42,172 nucleotides of DNA from Acidobacteriaceae bacterium (GTDB taxonomy: Bacteria; Acidobacteriota; Terriglobia; Terriglobales; Acidobacteriaceae): positions 1 to 42,172 of the forward strand of contig PLIO01000048.1 in the NCBI GenBank assembly GCA_003140075.1, written 5' to 3'. The notes beneath the pieces were generated by a model. It did not search any database. It was not told where the DNA came from and saw nothing but the letters and a program-made list of their open reading frames with translations. Shown piece by piece: positions 30,041 through 39,362 of the stretch. The translations under genes and the position numbers were made by a program. How positions within the stretch are numbered: position 1 is the stretch's first letter; each line of letters begins with the position of its first letter.

Positions 30041-31723
30041 GTGCCATCCCCCAAGGTTTCAGTTCTCCATCTCATCGCATTCACCTTCTTCGTGCTGTGC
30101 TTATTTGCCGGCGGTTCACGCCGCGCGTCGTCGCAGGAGGTTCTCACCTATCACAACAATAACGCGCGGACGGGGCTCAATTCCTCGGAGACAATTCTCA
30201 CTCTCGGCAATGTGAATTCGACTTCGTTCGGCAAGCTGTTCGTACTGACGGTGGACGGACTGGTCGATGCTGAGCCTTTGTATTTGTCTGCGGTGCCGAT
30301 CCAGGGCAACGGGACGCATAACCTTCTGATCGTGGCCACCGAAAACGATTCGGTCTACGCCTTCGACGCCGACACCGGCTCGCTGATCTGGCAGATCACT
30401 ACGCTGGGAGCAGGGGAGACGCCGTCGGACGATCGCGGCTGCAGCCAGGTAACGCCGGAGATCGGAATTACCTCGACTCCCGTAATCAGCCGGCCTACGG
30501 GATCGAACGGGGTGATCTATGTTGTGGCCATGTCAAAGGACACGTCGGGTAACTATTATCAGCGCCTGCACGCTCTGAACGCGACGACCGGCAACGAACT
30601 GTACAAAGGACCGGTTGAAATTGCGGCGCAATACCCTGGCACGGGAGATAACAGCTCGGGCGGCTATGTGATTTTCGATCCAGCGCAATATAAAGAGCGT
30701 TCCGGGCTGATGCTGGTGGGTGGTGAGGTTTATCTGACGTGGGCATCGCATTGCGACATCCGTCCTTATACCGGCTGGGTGATGGGCTACAGCCCCACGA
30801 CTCTTGCGCAGAAGACGGTGATCAACGTCACTCCGAACGGCAATGAAGGGGCGGTCTGGGGTTCGGGTGCGGGACTCACCTCGGATGGCGACGGCAACAT
30901 ATTTTTTCTCGATGCCAACGGCGTCTTCGATACCACGCTGAACTCCGAAGGCTTTCCCAGCAGCGGCGACTTCGGGAATGCTTTTATCCGGCTCACCACC
31001 AAAGGAGGGCTAGCTGTTGCCGACTATTTCGAGATGGACAATGGAGTGCAGGAAAGCGATAGCGATATCGACCTGGGGTCGGGCGGAGCGATCTTGCTGC
31101 CGGCGATGAAAGACGCCAACGGTAACAGCTGGGAGTTGGCAGCGGGAGCGGGCAAAGACGGCAATCTCTACGTGGTGAATCGCAATGCCATGGGGGAGTT
31201 CAATCCTAACAGCAACAACATTTATCAGGAACTTGCGGGAGTGCTGCCGGGAGGGATGTGGGCGATGCCCGCGTACGCCGACGGCCGGCTTTATTTTGGG
31301 CCGCAGGGAGGGCCAATACTGGCGTTTGAATTCAAAAAGGCCGAACTGGGGACAAAAGCGGTCGCGCAAACCAGCAACACCTTCGGATACCCGGGAACCA
31401 CTCCCAGCATTTCATCGAATGCAGGTAAGAACATCATCGTCTGGGCGGCGGAGAATACGAATCCTGCGGTTTTACACGCTTACAATGCATCCACGCTGGT
31501 GGAGCTTTACAACACGAACCAGGCGGCCAATGGACGCGATCAATTCGGCGTAGGCAATAAGTTCATTACGCCGATGATTATCAACGGCAAGGTGTATGTA
31601 GGGACGACTACGGGAGTGGGAGTGTTCGGGCTGTTGTCGGATGGAGCGGAGAAGCTTAAGACCTCCGGCACAGAGACGAATGGGTCCGCGGCGAGCTCCG
31701 TGGTGATTCCGCAAGGGAAATGA
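30041..31723 (+). CDS. Secreted PQQ-type beta-propeller protein, paralogue 2
   Basis: 560 aa from GTG 30041 with a strong AGGAGGT ribosome-binding site six bases upstream. A signal peptide ends near SRRASSQ. It has the same blade sequence as paralogue 1: LLIVATENDSVYAFDADTG, RLHALNATTGNELYKG, IFFLDANGVFDTTL, NLYVVNRNAMGEFNP and VYVGTTTGVGVFGLL. It adds a longer Thr/Ser-rich tail. As with paralogue 1, enzymatic residues cannot be assigned. The coding strand is G-rich, in line with the surrounding region. Confidence 0.87.
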   Translation: MPSPKVSVLHLIAFTFFVLCLFAGGSRRASSQEVLTYHNNNARTGLNSSETILTLGNVNSTSFGKLFVLTVDGLVDAEPLYLSAVPIQGNGTHNLLIVATENDSVYAFDADTGSLIWQITTLGAGETPSDDRGCSQVTPEIGITSTPVISRPTGSNGVIYVVAMSKDTSGNYYQRLHALNATTGNELYKGPVEIAAQYPGTGDNSSGGYVIFDPAQYKERSGLMLVGGEVYLTWASHCDIRPYTGWVMGYSPTTLAQKTVINVTPNGNEGAVWGSGAGLTSDGDGNIFFLDANGVFDTTLNSEGFPSSGDFGNAFIRLTTKGGLAVADYFEMDNGVQESDSDIDLGSGGAILLPAMKDANGNSWELAAGAGKDGNLYVVNRNAMGEFNPNSNNIYQELAGVLPGGMWAMPAYADGRLYFGPQGGPILAFEFKKAELGTKAVAQTSNTFGYPGTTPSISSNAGKNIIVWAAENTNPAVLHAYNASTLVELYNTNQAANGRDQFGVGNKFITPMIINGKVYVGTTTGVGVFGLLSDGAEKLKTSGTETNGSAASSVVIPQGK

Positions 31724-31754
31724 AGCGCGGTTATTTCGGATTCAACGTTGGATA

Positions 31755-32339
31755 CTAAGCCGGGGCCTTTTCCCGGCGTGCGTTCCATTCTTCGGCGGTG
31801 ATCTCCCAGATTTCGGTGGGGAGACGGCGGGAAACGTAGTCGCGCTCTTCGCGGGCGACCAGACGCATGCCGCTTTTTTCGGAGATGCGGCGGGAGGCCG
31901 TGTTGGCAACTGCCTTGGGAACGCGCAGCCGCGGAAACTTGAGAACGTTGAACCAGAAGCTGGTGGCGGCTTCGCAGGCCTCGGTCATAAGGCCTTGCCG
32001 GTGCCAGGGCAAGCCGAGCCAGAACCCGCGATTATCCTTCTCGCCTTTCACCAGGCTTATGCAGCCGATGAGTTGATCTGGCTCGGTCTTCAGCCGGAGC
32101 GTCCAATACCATTCGTCTCCGCGGCGAATTGCGGGAAGTGCAACGTCGCGGTAAAAAGTGTGGGCGCCATCGGGGGGATAGGGCCAGGGCACGGTCGTAG
32201 AAAGATAGCGAACGATTTCCCAGTGCGGAAACAGGATCTGGGCTTGGTCCGCGTCGGAGAGCTCCAAGGGACGCAGAAGGAGACGCGGCGTTTGGAGATG
32301 AGGGATCACGTTCCCGAGATAATAGCGCAGGAAGCTCAC
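31755..32339 (-). CDS. GNAT family N-acetyltransferase (RimJ/RimL-like)
   Basis: 194 aa. The N-terminus LQTPRLLLRPLELSDADQ is typical of RimJ/RimL acetyltransferases that modify protein or small-molecule amines. The acetyl-CoA loop is RGFWLGLPWHRQGLMTEA (about residues 105-122), followed by an alpha helix and the C-terminal NTASRRISEKSGMRLV block. The substrate is not predictable. Start is GTG 32339; a second GTG at 32309 would still include the fold. Convergent with paralogue 2 across 31 bp. Confidence 0.9.
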   Translation of the reverse strand: MSFLRYYLGNVIPHLQTPRLLLRPLELSDADQAQILFPHWEIVRYLSTTVPWPYPPDGAHTFYRDVALPAIRRGDEWYWTLRLKTEPDQLIGCISLVKGEKDNRGFWLGLPWHRQGLMTEACEAATSFWFNVLKFPRLRVPKAVANTASRRISEKSGMRLVAREERDYVSRRLPTEIWEITAEEWNARREKAPA

Positions 32340-32428
32340 CCCAGGCGCTAAAGCGCGGCTCCAAGAAATAAGTCGTTATCGCAGCGCTGAAGTGCTGCGC
32401 TACCCAAAATCAGGTGCAAGATGGTACT

Positions 32429-32447
32429 GTCTTAAATAGCTTAAGAC
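32429..32447. promoter_or_regulatory. Inverted repeat upstream of xseA
   Basis: GTCTTAA (32429-32435), ATAGC, TTAAGAC (32441-32447). Lies about 80 bp before xseA in the divergent gap; possible operator or small hairpin. A second hairpin-forming 'gcagcgctgaagtgctgcgc' is at about 32380-32400. Confidence 0.4.
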
Positions 32448-32527
32448 ACTACCTGCAAGATCGAGTTTGTCCTTACCCTCCAAACTCGTGCCCCTCCCAC
32501 TCGGGCTGCTAGACTCCTTGTATTCCG

Positions 32528-33913
32528 ATGGTGCTCAGGGATCAACTCGGATTGAAATTTCTGCCGCCAGAGCGGCGGGTGTGGACGGTGCGCGCGCTCG
32601 TCGCCGCGGTACGCGCGCATGTGGAGCGGGAGTATTCCGATGCGTGGGTGGAAGGCGAGATTTCGAACTTCCGCGCGCAGGTTTCCGGACATCTTTACTT
32701 CACGCTGAAGGATGGAAACGCGCAGATTCGGGTGGTGATGTTTCGCTCGGCGGCGCGGCTGCTGCGGTTTCGTCCGGCGGATGGGATGCAGGTGGTGGTG
32801 CGGGGGCGAGTGACGGTCTATGAAGATCGCGGCGAGTTGCAGATTGCGGCGGAGTATATCGAGCCGAAAGGCGCGGGCGGATTGCAGGTTGCGTTCGAGC
32901 AACTGAAAGCGAAGCTGGAAGCGGAAGGATTGTTTGCGGCGGAGCGGAAGAAGGCGCTGCCGGCATTGCCGGCGCGGATAGGGATTGTGACTTCGCCGCA
33001 AGCGGCGGCGCTGCGCGACATTCTGAACATTCTGCAGCGGCGGCATCACACCGTGAATGTGGTGATCTACCCGGCGCAGGTGCAGGGCGACGCGGCAGCG
33101 GCGGAAGTGGCGGGCGGAGTGCGGTATTTCAACGAGCTTCGCGGCGATGCGAGCCGCAGTGTGGAAGTGATCATCGTGGGGCGCGGTGGAGGGTCGGCGG
33201 AGGATTTGGCGGCGTTCAACGATGAAGGGCTGGCGCGGGTAGTAGCGACGTCGGAAATTCCGGTGATTTCGGCAGTGGGGCACGAGACGGATTTCACGAT
33301 TGTGGATTTTGTGGCGGACCTGCGGGCGGCGACGCCTTCGGCGGCGGCGGAGTTGGTGATTCGTTCGCGGGTGGAAGTGGAGACACAGGCGGAAGCGGTG
33401 CGGGAGCGGCTGGTGCGGGCGATGGAGCGGCGGCTGCTGGAGGCGCGTCATGCGCTGATGGAGCGGGCGCAGCACGGGGCGTTCGCGCGCATGATGGATT
33501 TGATCCGGCAGCGGCAGCAGAAGATGGACGACCTCACTTACCGGCTGGAGCGCGGCGAGCGGCAGACGCTGGAGCTGATGCGTCGCCGGTGGGAAACAGT
33601 GGCAGCCGCGGTGCGCCACTACGACGTGCGCCGCGTGCTGGCGGCGATGCGTGGGGAATTGGAGGGATCGACTGCGGCACTGGGGTCGGCGATGCGGAAT
33701 CTCCTGCTGCTGCACAAGGTTCGGGTAGAGCGGATGAGCCGTGCATTGGAGATGCTTTCTCCTTTAGCGATTCTGGAGCGCGGGTACGCTCTGGTTTTCG
33801 ATGCCGCGGGAAAGTTGGTGAAGGATGCGGCGCAAGTGAAGGTCGGGGAAGAAATTTCGGCGCGCGTGGCCCGGGGAGAGATTCAGGCTACAGTGAAGAA
33901 TAAATCGAAATAA
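32528..33913 (+). CDS. xseA: Exodeoxyribonuclease VII large subunit
   Basis: 461 aa. It degrades single-stranded DNA to acid-soluble oligonucleotides together with XseB. The N-terminal OB-fold is visible (VEGEISNFRAQVSGHLYFTLKD). The catalytic core has IGIVTSPQAAALRDILNIL and VIIVGRGGGSAEDLAAFNDE, then PVISAVGHETDFTIVDFVADLRA. A long coiled-coil C-terminus (about 270-400) is followed by LAILERGYALVFD. No xseB is adjacent on either side, which is uncommon; the next gene is convergent. Plus strand strongly G-rich (33301-33360: G 28, C 13). Confidence 0.96.
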   Translation: MVLRDQLGLKFLPPERRVWTVRALVAAVRAHVEREYSDAWVEGEISNFRAQVSGHLYFTLKDGNAQIRVVMFRSAARLLRFRPADGMQVVVRGRVTVYEDRGELQIAAEYIEPKGAGGLQVAFEQLKAKLEAEGLFAAERKKALPALPARIGIVTSPQAAALRDILNILQRRHHTVNVVIYPAQVQGDAAAAEVAGGVRYFNELRGDASRSVEVIIVGRGGGSAEDLAAFNDEGLARVVATSEIPVISAVGHETDFTIVDFVADLRAATPSAAAELVIRSRVEVETQAEAVRERLVRAMERRLLEARHALMERAQHGAFARMMDLIRQRQQKMDDLTYRLERGERQTLELMRRRWETVAAAVRHYDVRRVLAAMRGELEGSTAALGSAMRNLLLLHKVRVERMSRALEMLSPLAILERGYALVFDAAGKLVKDAAQVKVGEEISARVARGEIQATVKNKSK

Positions 33914-33925
33914 GCCGGCCACCGG

Positions 33926-34999
33926 CTATTTGTGCGGCAGATGCGGCACGGAATGTTGGCTGAGGACCACATGCGTGCGTTCGCGCGTCAGGCGGATGCG
34001 GCATCCGAGCCGGTCCGGACCGATCCTGCAAGTGTTGTCTCGCACCTGTATCCATGCGACCTGATCTTCGCCAACGAGCATCCAAGCGGTGGCATTGGTG
34101 GCATGGTTGGTTTGCTCCAGATAGTAGGCCGCGTTCAAGTCGACATCGGCGGCGTCGGCATTCATCTGCTCGCAATCGTCGGCAGCAGGTGCGGTTGCCG
34201 GGTTGACGGGCGCGCAGTAATCCTCGTCATGTTCGAGAAGGATCTTTTTGTTGAAGCCCCCGATAAAATAACGCGTGGTCACCGGCGCGACGCCGGACTC
34301 CACGGACCACAGACTCAGGGCGTCGGCAAACGCCGGAGGAAGCTGGCTCAGCTTGAGCGATTCTTCCTTCACCTCTATCTGCCGGGAAAAAACCGTGACC
34401 GTAGGCGTGGGCTCGCCATTCGTGGGATGGAAATAGAACCCGGCCAACGCGATGCCCTCCTGCAGGTCAAACCACAGGAAGCCGCGGCCCCTCAGGTAGG
34501 GTCCGTTCCTGCCAGAGACCGTGACGTATCGCCCTTCGCGAATTTGCACCGGGAGTGGCGAGCCGGTCAGCACCTTTTCGAATGCGTCGGAGGGAGACAT
34601 GTCCCAGCCATAGTGGAAGGTGCAGTCGGGGAGCACGCTGTGCATTAGTTTGCGGAATTGCTTGTCACGAACGGCGTCGTTTGCCGTCATCCCTGCGAAA
34701 TGACCGAGAAATGCCAACTGTTCACTTGGAATCGATTTCTGAAAGATGGCCGGATCATATTTCGAAGGTGGGGCTGTCGGCTCTTGCGCCTGCGGGCCCG
34801 GAGATTGCGGTTCTGGAGACTGCGGTTCCTGGACCCCCGGTTCCGTGGCGTGGGAGGACAGCCCGCTGGCTTGCGGATTTGCCAGCACGTCTCCCGCAGC
34901 ATGAGGCGGCAGGATGCCTGCGGCCATCAAGAATAGCCCCGCAAATAGCGGAGCACGTAAAACCTTGAGCTTACGCAAGGACGCGCAAAAGGATGGCAT
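33926..34999 (-). CDS. Secreted protein with C-terminal LprI/DUF1311-like domain
   Basis: 357 aa from ATG 34999 with GGGGAG seven bases upstream. Signal peptide LFAGLFLMAAGILPPHAAG, then a Pro/Gln/Glu-rich spacer. The central domain (about residues 80-255) is of unknown type. The C-terminal 75 residues resemble the lysozyme-inhibitor LprI family: DLNAAYYLEQ...EDQVAWIQVRDNTCR...CRIRLTRERTHVV, with paired cysteines. A role in the envelope, perhaps binding a hydrolase, is inferred only from that resemblance. Divergent from the gene at 35164. Confidence 0.75.
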   Translation of the reverse strand: MPSFCASLRKLKVLRAPLFAGLFLMAAGILPPHAAGDVLANPQASGLSSHATEPGVQEPQSPEPQSPGPQAQEPTAPPSKYDPAIFQKSIPSEQLAFLGHFAGMTANDAVRDKQFRKLMHSVLPDCTFHYGWDMSPSDAFEKVLTGSPLPVQIREGRYVTVSGRNGPYLRGRGFLWFDLQEGIALAGFYFHPTNGEPTPTVTVFSRQIEVKEESLKLSQLPPAFADALSLWSVESGVAPVTTRYFIGGFNKKILLEHDEDYCAPVNPATAPAADDCEQMNADAADVDLNAAYYLEQTNHATNATAWMLVGEDQVAWIQVRDNTCRIGPDRLGCRIRLTRERTHVVLSQHSVPHLPHK

Positions 35000-35115
35000 A
35001 TGGAATCTCCCCTTCAGCACCCATTCGCTGGAATTGTACCGTGGTTGCGAGGATTTGCAAGAACCAGCGGCCCAACTTGCTGGTAGTGGGCGGTTTTCAA
35101 CTCAGCCCGGAAGGT

Positions 35116-35165
35116 ATACCCCTCTCCGCAGTCAAGGAGGCCGTCTTGACTGAGCGGAGGGGTAT
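35116..35165 (+). promoter_or_regulatory. Hairpin enclosing ribosome-binding site and start codon of the 35164 gene
   Basis: ATACCCC (35116-35122) pairs with GGGGTAT (35159-35165), TCCGC (35125-35129) with GCGGA (35154-35158), and AGTCAAG (35130-35136) with CTTGACT (35145-35151). This gives 19 bp in all with two 2-base bulges and an 8-base loop. The right arm contains GGAGGGG and the first two bases of the ATG at 35164, so translation would be blocked while folded. Confidence 0.65.
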
Positions 35166-36198
35166 GTCGGAAGTGCAAGGGCCGAAGCGAAGCAATCACT
35201 GGATTCATATCCCCACGATACTGGTTGTGGGGTCCTTCTGCCTTTATTGGTGGTACTGGCACAAACCAGTGCCGAGCAAGGCCGTGCTGTGGTTGGCTGG
35301 AGTAGCGGCCATCATGGCACTCTGGGAGATGCGACCTATTCACAAAGCAGCTTACCTGCTGCTGGTCGTCTGGTTAATGTTCATAGAGAACCGCGCTATC
35401 GACAAAGATCGTGCTGATTTTGCGCGCGATGAGGCGCATAGAAGGCAAGAAGAACGCCAACAATTTTCAGATATTGGGACACAGCTCACGACCAATGTGC
35501 AGAAACTCATTGACGATAGCGACCTGAAATTCAAAAAGACCTTTGGTCAACAGTCGACTAACTTCGATGCCACGGTGAAGCGGTTTATAGGGGTTAACAA
35601 TGAGCAGTTAGCTTTGTCCCAAGCTCAGAGAGAGATGATCGAATCAGAAAATGGACACTTGATACCGGGCAGTGAACCTATGCCGCCAATGGAGGCGTTG
35701 GGATGTAAGGAAAAATTGGATAAAGATGCCTACATCATTACGACTGGGAGATACGTAACGCTGGTTACGCGTTTTCCGTTCATCCCAATGGTTGTCGATG
35801 CAGAAATCAAGAACCCGCAAGGAACCCAGCCATTGCCGGGATTTGTTTACATCCAGCCACACAATCTGGTTAGGGTTGATAAATCGGCTGACGGATTATT
35901 GATACTCTCCCTCGATTTTCGTGCAACCGATGGTTCAATCATAGTGAAGGTTGACCAGGATGGATTTGTCGTCAATCCCTTATTCCTCAAGAGGCACCCT
36001 GACAAAAGCACGCTCGTGGTTTGGGACTCCTTCGGAAAAGAGGTCCTGAAAGTGCGTTATGTAAACAAACGCTTGCTAAGAATCGAACCACATCTAGGCG
36101 AAGATACAGAGTTGTTTTTTGATACAACCAAGCCTCCGATGTGTATGCCTCAACTCCCAGACGGTGGTCTAGAGATAATGCCAGCGCTTCGGACTTGA
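35164..36198 (+). CDS. Membrane-anchored protein of unknown function, low-GC
   Basis: 344 aa from ATG 35164. Two or three membrane helices near the N-terminus (IPTILVVGSFCLYWWYW, LWLAGVAAIMALW, AAYLLLVVWLMFI) are followed by a charged helix likely to be a coiled coil (KDRADFARDEAHRRQEERQQ) and then a C-terminal beta-rich domain. I recognise no family. Base composition is visibly more AT-rich than neighbours, suggesting transfer. It shows no obvious connection to the adjacent genes. Start choice rests on the GGAGGGG before the ATG; a longer frame would overlap the divergent neighbour. Confidence 0.75.
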   Translation: MSEVQGPKRSNHWIHIPTILVVGSFCLYWWYWHKPVPSKAVLWLAGVAAIMALWEMRPIHKAAYLLLVVWLMFIENRAIDKDRADFARDEAHRRQEERQQFSDIGTQLTTNVQKLIDDSDLKFKKTFGQQSTNFDATVKRFIGVNNEQLALSQAQREMIESENGHLIPGSEPMPPMEALGCKEKLDKDAYIITTGRYVTLVTRFPFIPMVVDAEIKNPQGTQPLPGFVYIQPHNLVRVDKSADGLLILSLDFRATDGSIIVKVDQDGFVVNPLFLKRHPDKSTLVVWDSFGKEVLKVRYVNKRLLRIEPHLGEDTELFFDTTKPPMCMPQLPDGGLEIMPALRT

Positions 36199-36343
36199 GG
36201 TCAGGCCGCCTTGGCCATGCATGAGCCATGTCAACTCAAAACAGGCCACCCCCCGACTTTGCTTATTATCTTGGGTTCACGATTCGCTGCATTAGAATAA
36301 AAGGTCCTGCGCCTTGGGAAATTCTGCAGATAGGAAGAATGCA

Positions 36344-37234
36344 GTGACGCAACTGATAGCGCAGTGGTCGAGAGTGTCGTTTACGGTGCTCGACATTCTG
36401 CTGGTGGCGCTGATCATCTACGAAGTGCTGGTGATGATCCGGGGCACACGCGCGGCGCCTATGCTGGCGGGGCTTGCCGCGGTGGCGGTAGCGTTTTACC
36501 TGGCGCGGATCGGAGAACTGGTCACGCTGAATTGGCTGGTTAGCCATTTGCTGCCCTACGTGGTGTTCGCGCTGATCGTGGTCTTCCAGGCGGAAATTCG
36601 GCATGTGCTGTCGGATGTAGGGCGGCGGATGAGCTTTCTGCGCGGATCGGCGGCGGAGGGAGATTCCTACGACGACATTGTGCTGGCGGCGAATTTATTT
36701 TCGCAGCATCAGACCGGCGCTTTGATCGTGATTGAGCGCGAGATCGGATTGCGGACTTACATAGAAAGTGGCGTGGCGATGGACGCGAGGCTCTCCTACG
36801 ATCTGCTGGCCACGATCTTCCGCCCGAGCGCACCGCTGCACGATGGAGCGGTGATCATCCAGAAGGACCGGCTGGCCGCGGCGGCGTGCTTTTTGCCGCT
36901 GTCAATGAATCCCGTACTGTCGACGCAAATGGGGACACGCCACCGGGCGGGCATCGGCATTACGGAAGAGACGGACGCGCTCGCGGTGATTGTGTCGGAA
37001 GAAACGGGCGCGATCAGTGTGGCGGTGGGCGGGAAGATCGATCGGGATCTGACGGCGGAGCAGTTGCGCGAGCGGTTGGGCAGCGAACTGCGGCGGTATA
37101 TGTCGCCAGTGACGTTGCCGACGGTGGTGGCACAAAGCGATGAATCGGATGCGGGCGAGGAATCGCCGCTGCGGGCGGGCGCGCAGATGAGTGCTGACGA
37201 GGACGCGGACTCGGAAACGGAGCGACCGCTATGA
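36344..37234 (+). CDS. cdaA: Diadenylate cyclase CdaA
   Basis: 296 aa; makes cyclic di-AMP from two ATP. Three N-terminal membrane helices (LDILLVALIIYEVLVMI, APMLAGLAAVAVAFYLA, LLPYVVFALIVVFQAEI) are followed by the DAC domain. The catalytic DGA is in PSAPLHDGAVII and the RHR motif in MGTRHRAGIGITEETDA. The start is placed at GTG 36344, with AGGAAGA six bases upstream; a TTG 30 bp earlier is possible. First gene of the conserved cdaA-cdaR-glmM cluster; its stop overlaps the cdaR ATG. Cyclic di-AMP controls osmotic and cell-wall homeostasis. Confidence 0.96.
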   Translation: MTQLIAQWSRVSFTVLDILLVALIIYEVLVMIRGTRAAPMLAGLAAVAVAFYLARIGELVTLNWLVSHLLPYVVFALIVVFQAEIRHVLSDVGRRMSFLRGSAAEGDSYDDIVLAANLFSQHQTGALIVIEREIGLRTYIESGVAMDARLSYDLLATIFRPSAPLHDGAVIIQKDRLAAAACFLPLSMNPVLSTQMGTRHRAGIGITEETDALAVIVSEETGAISVAVGGKIDRDLTAEQLRERLGSELRRYMSPVTLPTVVAQSDESDAGEESPLRAGAQMSADEDADSETERPL

Positions 37235-37911
37235 TCGGGTTCTTGCGCCGCTGGGTGCTGCATAACTTCTGGCTGAAGATTTTGTCATTGGTGCTGGCGG
37301 CGGGGTTGTGGTGGTGGATTTCGCCGGATGAGGAGTCGGCGGAAGTGGCGGTGCGAGTTCCGATCGAGTTCCAGCACGTTCCGCAGCATCTGGAGATCAG
37401 CTCGGAAACCATACCGGAGGCACAGATCCGCGTGCGCGGGCCGGAGCGACTGATTCGTGAACTACGCGCGGGAGATATCCACGCCGAGCTTGAGCTGGCA
37501 GACGCCAAGCCGGGCGAGCGCACGTTCGATCTGACGGCGCAGCAGATTCGCCACCAGCGGGATTTGCATATTGTGCAAGTGGTACCGGGGCAGGTGCATC
37601 TGGTTTTCGATACGCGGCTGACGCGCGATGTGGAGATTCGTCCGCGAGTCACCGGAAACTTTGTGGCTGGGGAACAGATCGCCAAAGTGCTGGTAGAGCC
37701 GGAGAGAATCACGATTACGGGGCCGAAGCATCACGTAGAAGTGGTGGATGCGGCCACGACCGATCCGGTGGACGTTTCGGGAACGAGGACGCAGGCTACA
37801 TTTACGACCAACGTGTACGTTTCGGATCCGCTGGTGCAGGTGGTGCAGCCGCTGCCGGTTCGAGTGACAGTGATCATGGAAAAGAGCGTGCCTGCTGGAA
37901 ATGGGCATTAA
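37231..37911 (+). CDS. cdaR: CdaR family (YbbR domain) regulator of CdaA
   Basis: 226 aa. An N-terminal membrane helix (WLKILSLVLAAGLWWWI) anchors extracytoplasmic YbbR domains. Strand-rich repeats start VRVPIEFQHVPQHLEISSE and HLVFDTRLTRDVEIRPRVTG, with a typical RVRGPERLI block. About two YbbR repeats are present, fewer than the four of Bacillus CdaR. The family binds CdaA and modulates cyclic di-AMP synthesis. It overlaps the cdaA stop by four bases (ATGA), so the two are translationally coupled. Confidence 0.92.
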   Translation: MIGFLRRWVLHNFWLKILSLVLAAGLWWWISPDEESAEVAVRVPIEFQHVPQHLEISSETIPEAQIRVRGPERLIRELRAGDIHAELELADAKPGERTFDLTAQQIRHQRDLHIVQVVPGQVHLVFDTRLTRDVEIRPRVTGNFVAGEQIAKVLVEPERITITGPKHHVEVVDAATTDPVDVSGTRTQATFTTNVYVSDPLVQVVQPLPVRVTVIMEKSVPAGNGH

Positions 37912-37967
37912 TCGAAAGCCCGGTCTTTCATTCTTACGAACCCGATTCTTATGAACCCGCATAATCT

Positions 37968-39347
37968 ATGAGCAATCAGACTAGACAGTTATTTGGCACG
38001 GACGGGATACGCGGCGTGGCCGGCGACTTTCCGCTGACGGAGGAGAGCACATACCTGATCGGACGCGCTCTGGGGCAGGACCTGGTTCGCGGCACGCCGA
38101 AGGCGCGGGCGGTGATGGGGCAGGATACGCGCGAATCCAGTGCGTGGATTGCGGACCGCGTGGCGGCAGGGCTGGCGGCGGTGGGCGTGGAAGTGCATAG
38201 CGCGGGCGTGATCACCACGCCGGGAGTCGCGTTCCTGGCGCGGTCGCGCGGGTTTGCCGCGGGCGTGGTGATTTCCGCTTCGCACAATCCGTGGACGGAT
38301 AACGGGATCAAGGTTTTTTCCGGCGATGGGTTCAAGCTCACGGATGCGCGGGAGCTGGCGATTGAAAAGGAAATTTTCGCGCTCCTCGAAAGACCGGGAA
38401 CGATGGACGATACCGCGTTAAAAGTGGCCGGCCCGTCGCTGCCGGGAGAAGTCGCGCTACGCAAGGCATACATAGAATCGCTGGCGGGCAGTGTTTCGTC
38501 TGACCTGAGCGGCTTGCGCGTGCTGGTGGACTGCGCTAACGGAGCGGCGACGGCCGAAGCTCCAGAGCTGTTTCGAGGCTTGCGGGTGCAGGCGACCTTT
38601 ACCCATGTGACGCCGGACGGGAAGAACATTAATGAAGGATGCGGCGCGCTGCATCCGGAGACTCTGGGCAAGACCGTGGCGGAGTCTGGCGGGAAGTTCG
38701 ATCTGGGTGTGACGTTTGACGGCGATGCCGACCGGGCATTGTTTTGCGACGCCGAGGGACGCGTGGTGAATGGGGATGGCGTGCTGCTGCTCGTAGCGCG
38801 GGATCTGCAGACGCGTGGAAAGTTGAATGAGGCGACCGTGGTGGCGACGACGATGTCGAACATGGGAGTCGAGATCGCGCTGAAGAAATCGGGCATTCGC
38901 ATGTTGCGGGCGAATGTGGGCGACAAATATGTTCTGGAAGAGATGCTGAAGACGGGCGCCACGCTGGGCGGGGAGCAATCGGGGCACATTATTTTTCGCG
39001 ACGGCGATGCGACTACCGGCGACGGACTGCTGACTGCGCTGCGGGTAATGGATGTGATCGTGCGCTCAGACAAGACGCTGGTGGAGTTGGTAAGCGACCT
39101 GAAAGTGCTTCCGCAGAAAATTCAGAATGTGCGGGTGCGGGAGAAGATTCCGTTTGCGCAGGTGCCCGAGGTGCAGCGGGCGATTGAGGCTGCCGAGCGC
39201 GAGTTGGACGGGAAGGGGCGCGTGGTGGTGCGGTACTCAGGGACGGAGGCGCTGGCGCGCGTGATGGTGGAGGCGGAGTCGGAAGAGAAGATGCGGACGC
39301 TGACGGCGGGGATCGCGGGGGAGATACAGAGAGCGCTGGGGATTTAG
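37968..39347 (+). CDS. glmM: Phosphoglucosamine mutase
   Basis: 459 aa; converts glucosamine-6-phosphate to glucosamine-1-phosphate for peptidoglycan and LPS precursors. FGTDGIRGVAGDFPLT opens the fold. The phosphoserine loop is VVISASHNPWTDNGIKVF (Ser near residue 104), the Mg-binding loop is TFDGDADRALF, the sugar loop GEQSGHIIF, and the phosphate loop VVRYSGTEALARVMVE. Third gene of the cdaA-cdaR-glmM cluster, 56 bp after cdaR. A 22-bp piece of its 3' end recurs at 39986. Confidence 0.97.
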   Translation: MSNQTRQLFGTDGIRGVAGDFPLTEESTYLIGRALGQDLVRGTPKARAVMGQDTRESSAWIADRVAAGLAAVGVEVHSAGVITTPGVAFLARSRGFAAGVVISASHNPWTDNGIKVFSGDGFKLTDARELAIEKEIFALLERPGTMDDTALKVAGPSLPGEVALRKAYIESLAGSVSSDLSGLRVLVDCANGAATAEAPELFRGLRVQATFTHVTPDGKNINEGCGALHPETLGKTVAESGGKFDLGVTFDGDADRALFCDAEGRVVNGDGVLLLVARDLQTRGKLNEATVVATTMSNMGVEIALKKSGIRMLRANVGDKYVLEEMLKTGATLGGEQSGHIIFRDGDATTGDGLLTALRVMDVIVRSDKTLVELVSDLKVLPQKIQNVRVREKIPFAQVPEVQRAIEAAERELDGKGRVVVRYSGTEALARVMVEAESEEKMRTLTAGIAGEIQRALGI

Positions 39348-39362
39348 CCTGACGGGTTCCGT

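Noticed and set aside
32441..33715. Long open frame antisense to xseA
   Set aside because: Product is mostly Arg/His/Gln with no domain; xseA on the other strand is unambiguous.
34993..35163. Upstream extension of the 35164 protein
   Set aside because: It would overlap the 5' end of the divergent gene and runs through the hairpin; the ATG at 35164 has a good ribosome-binding sequence.
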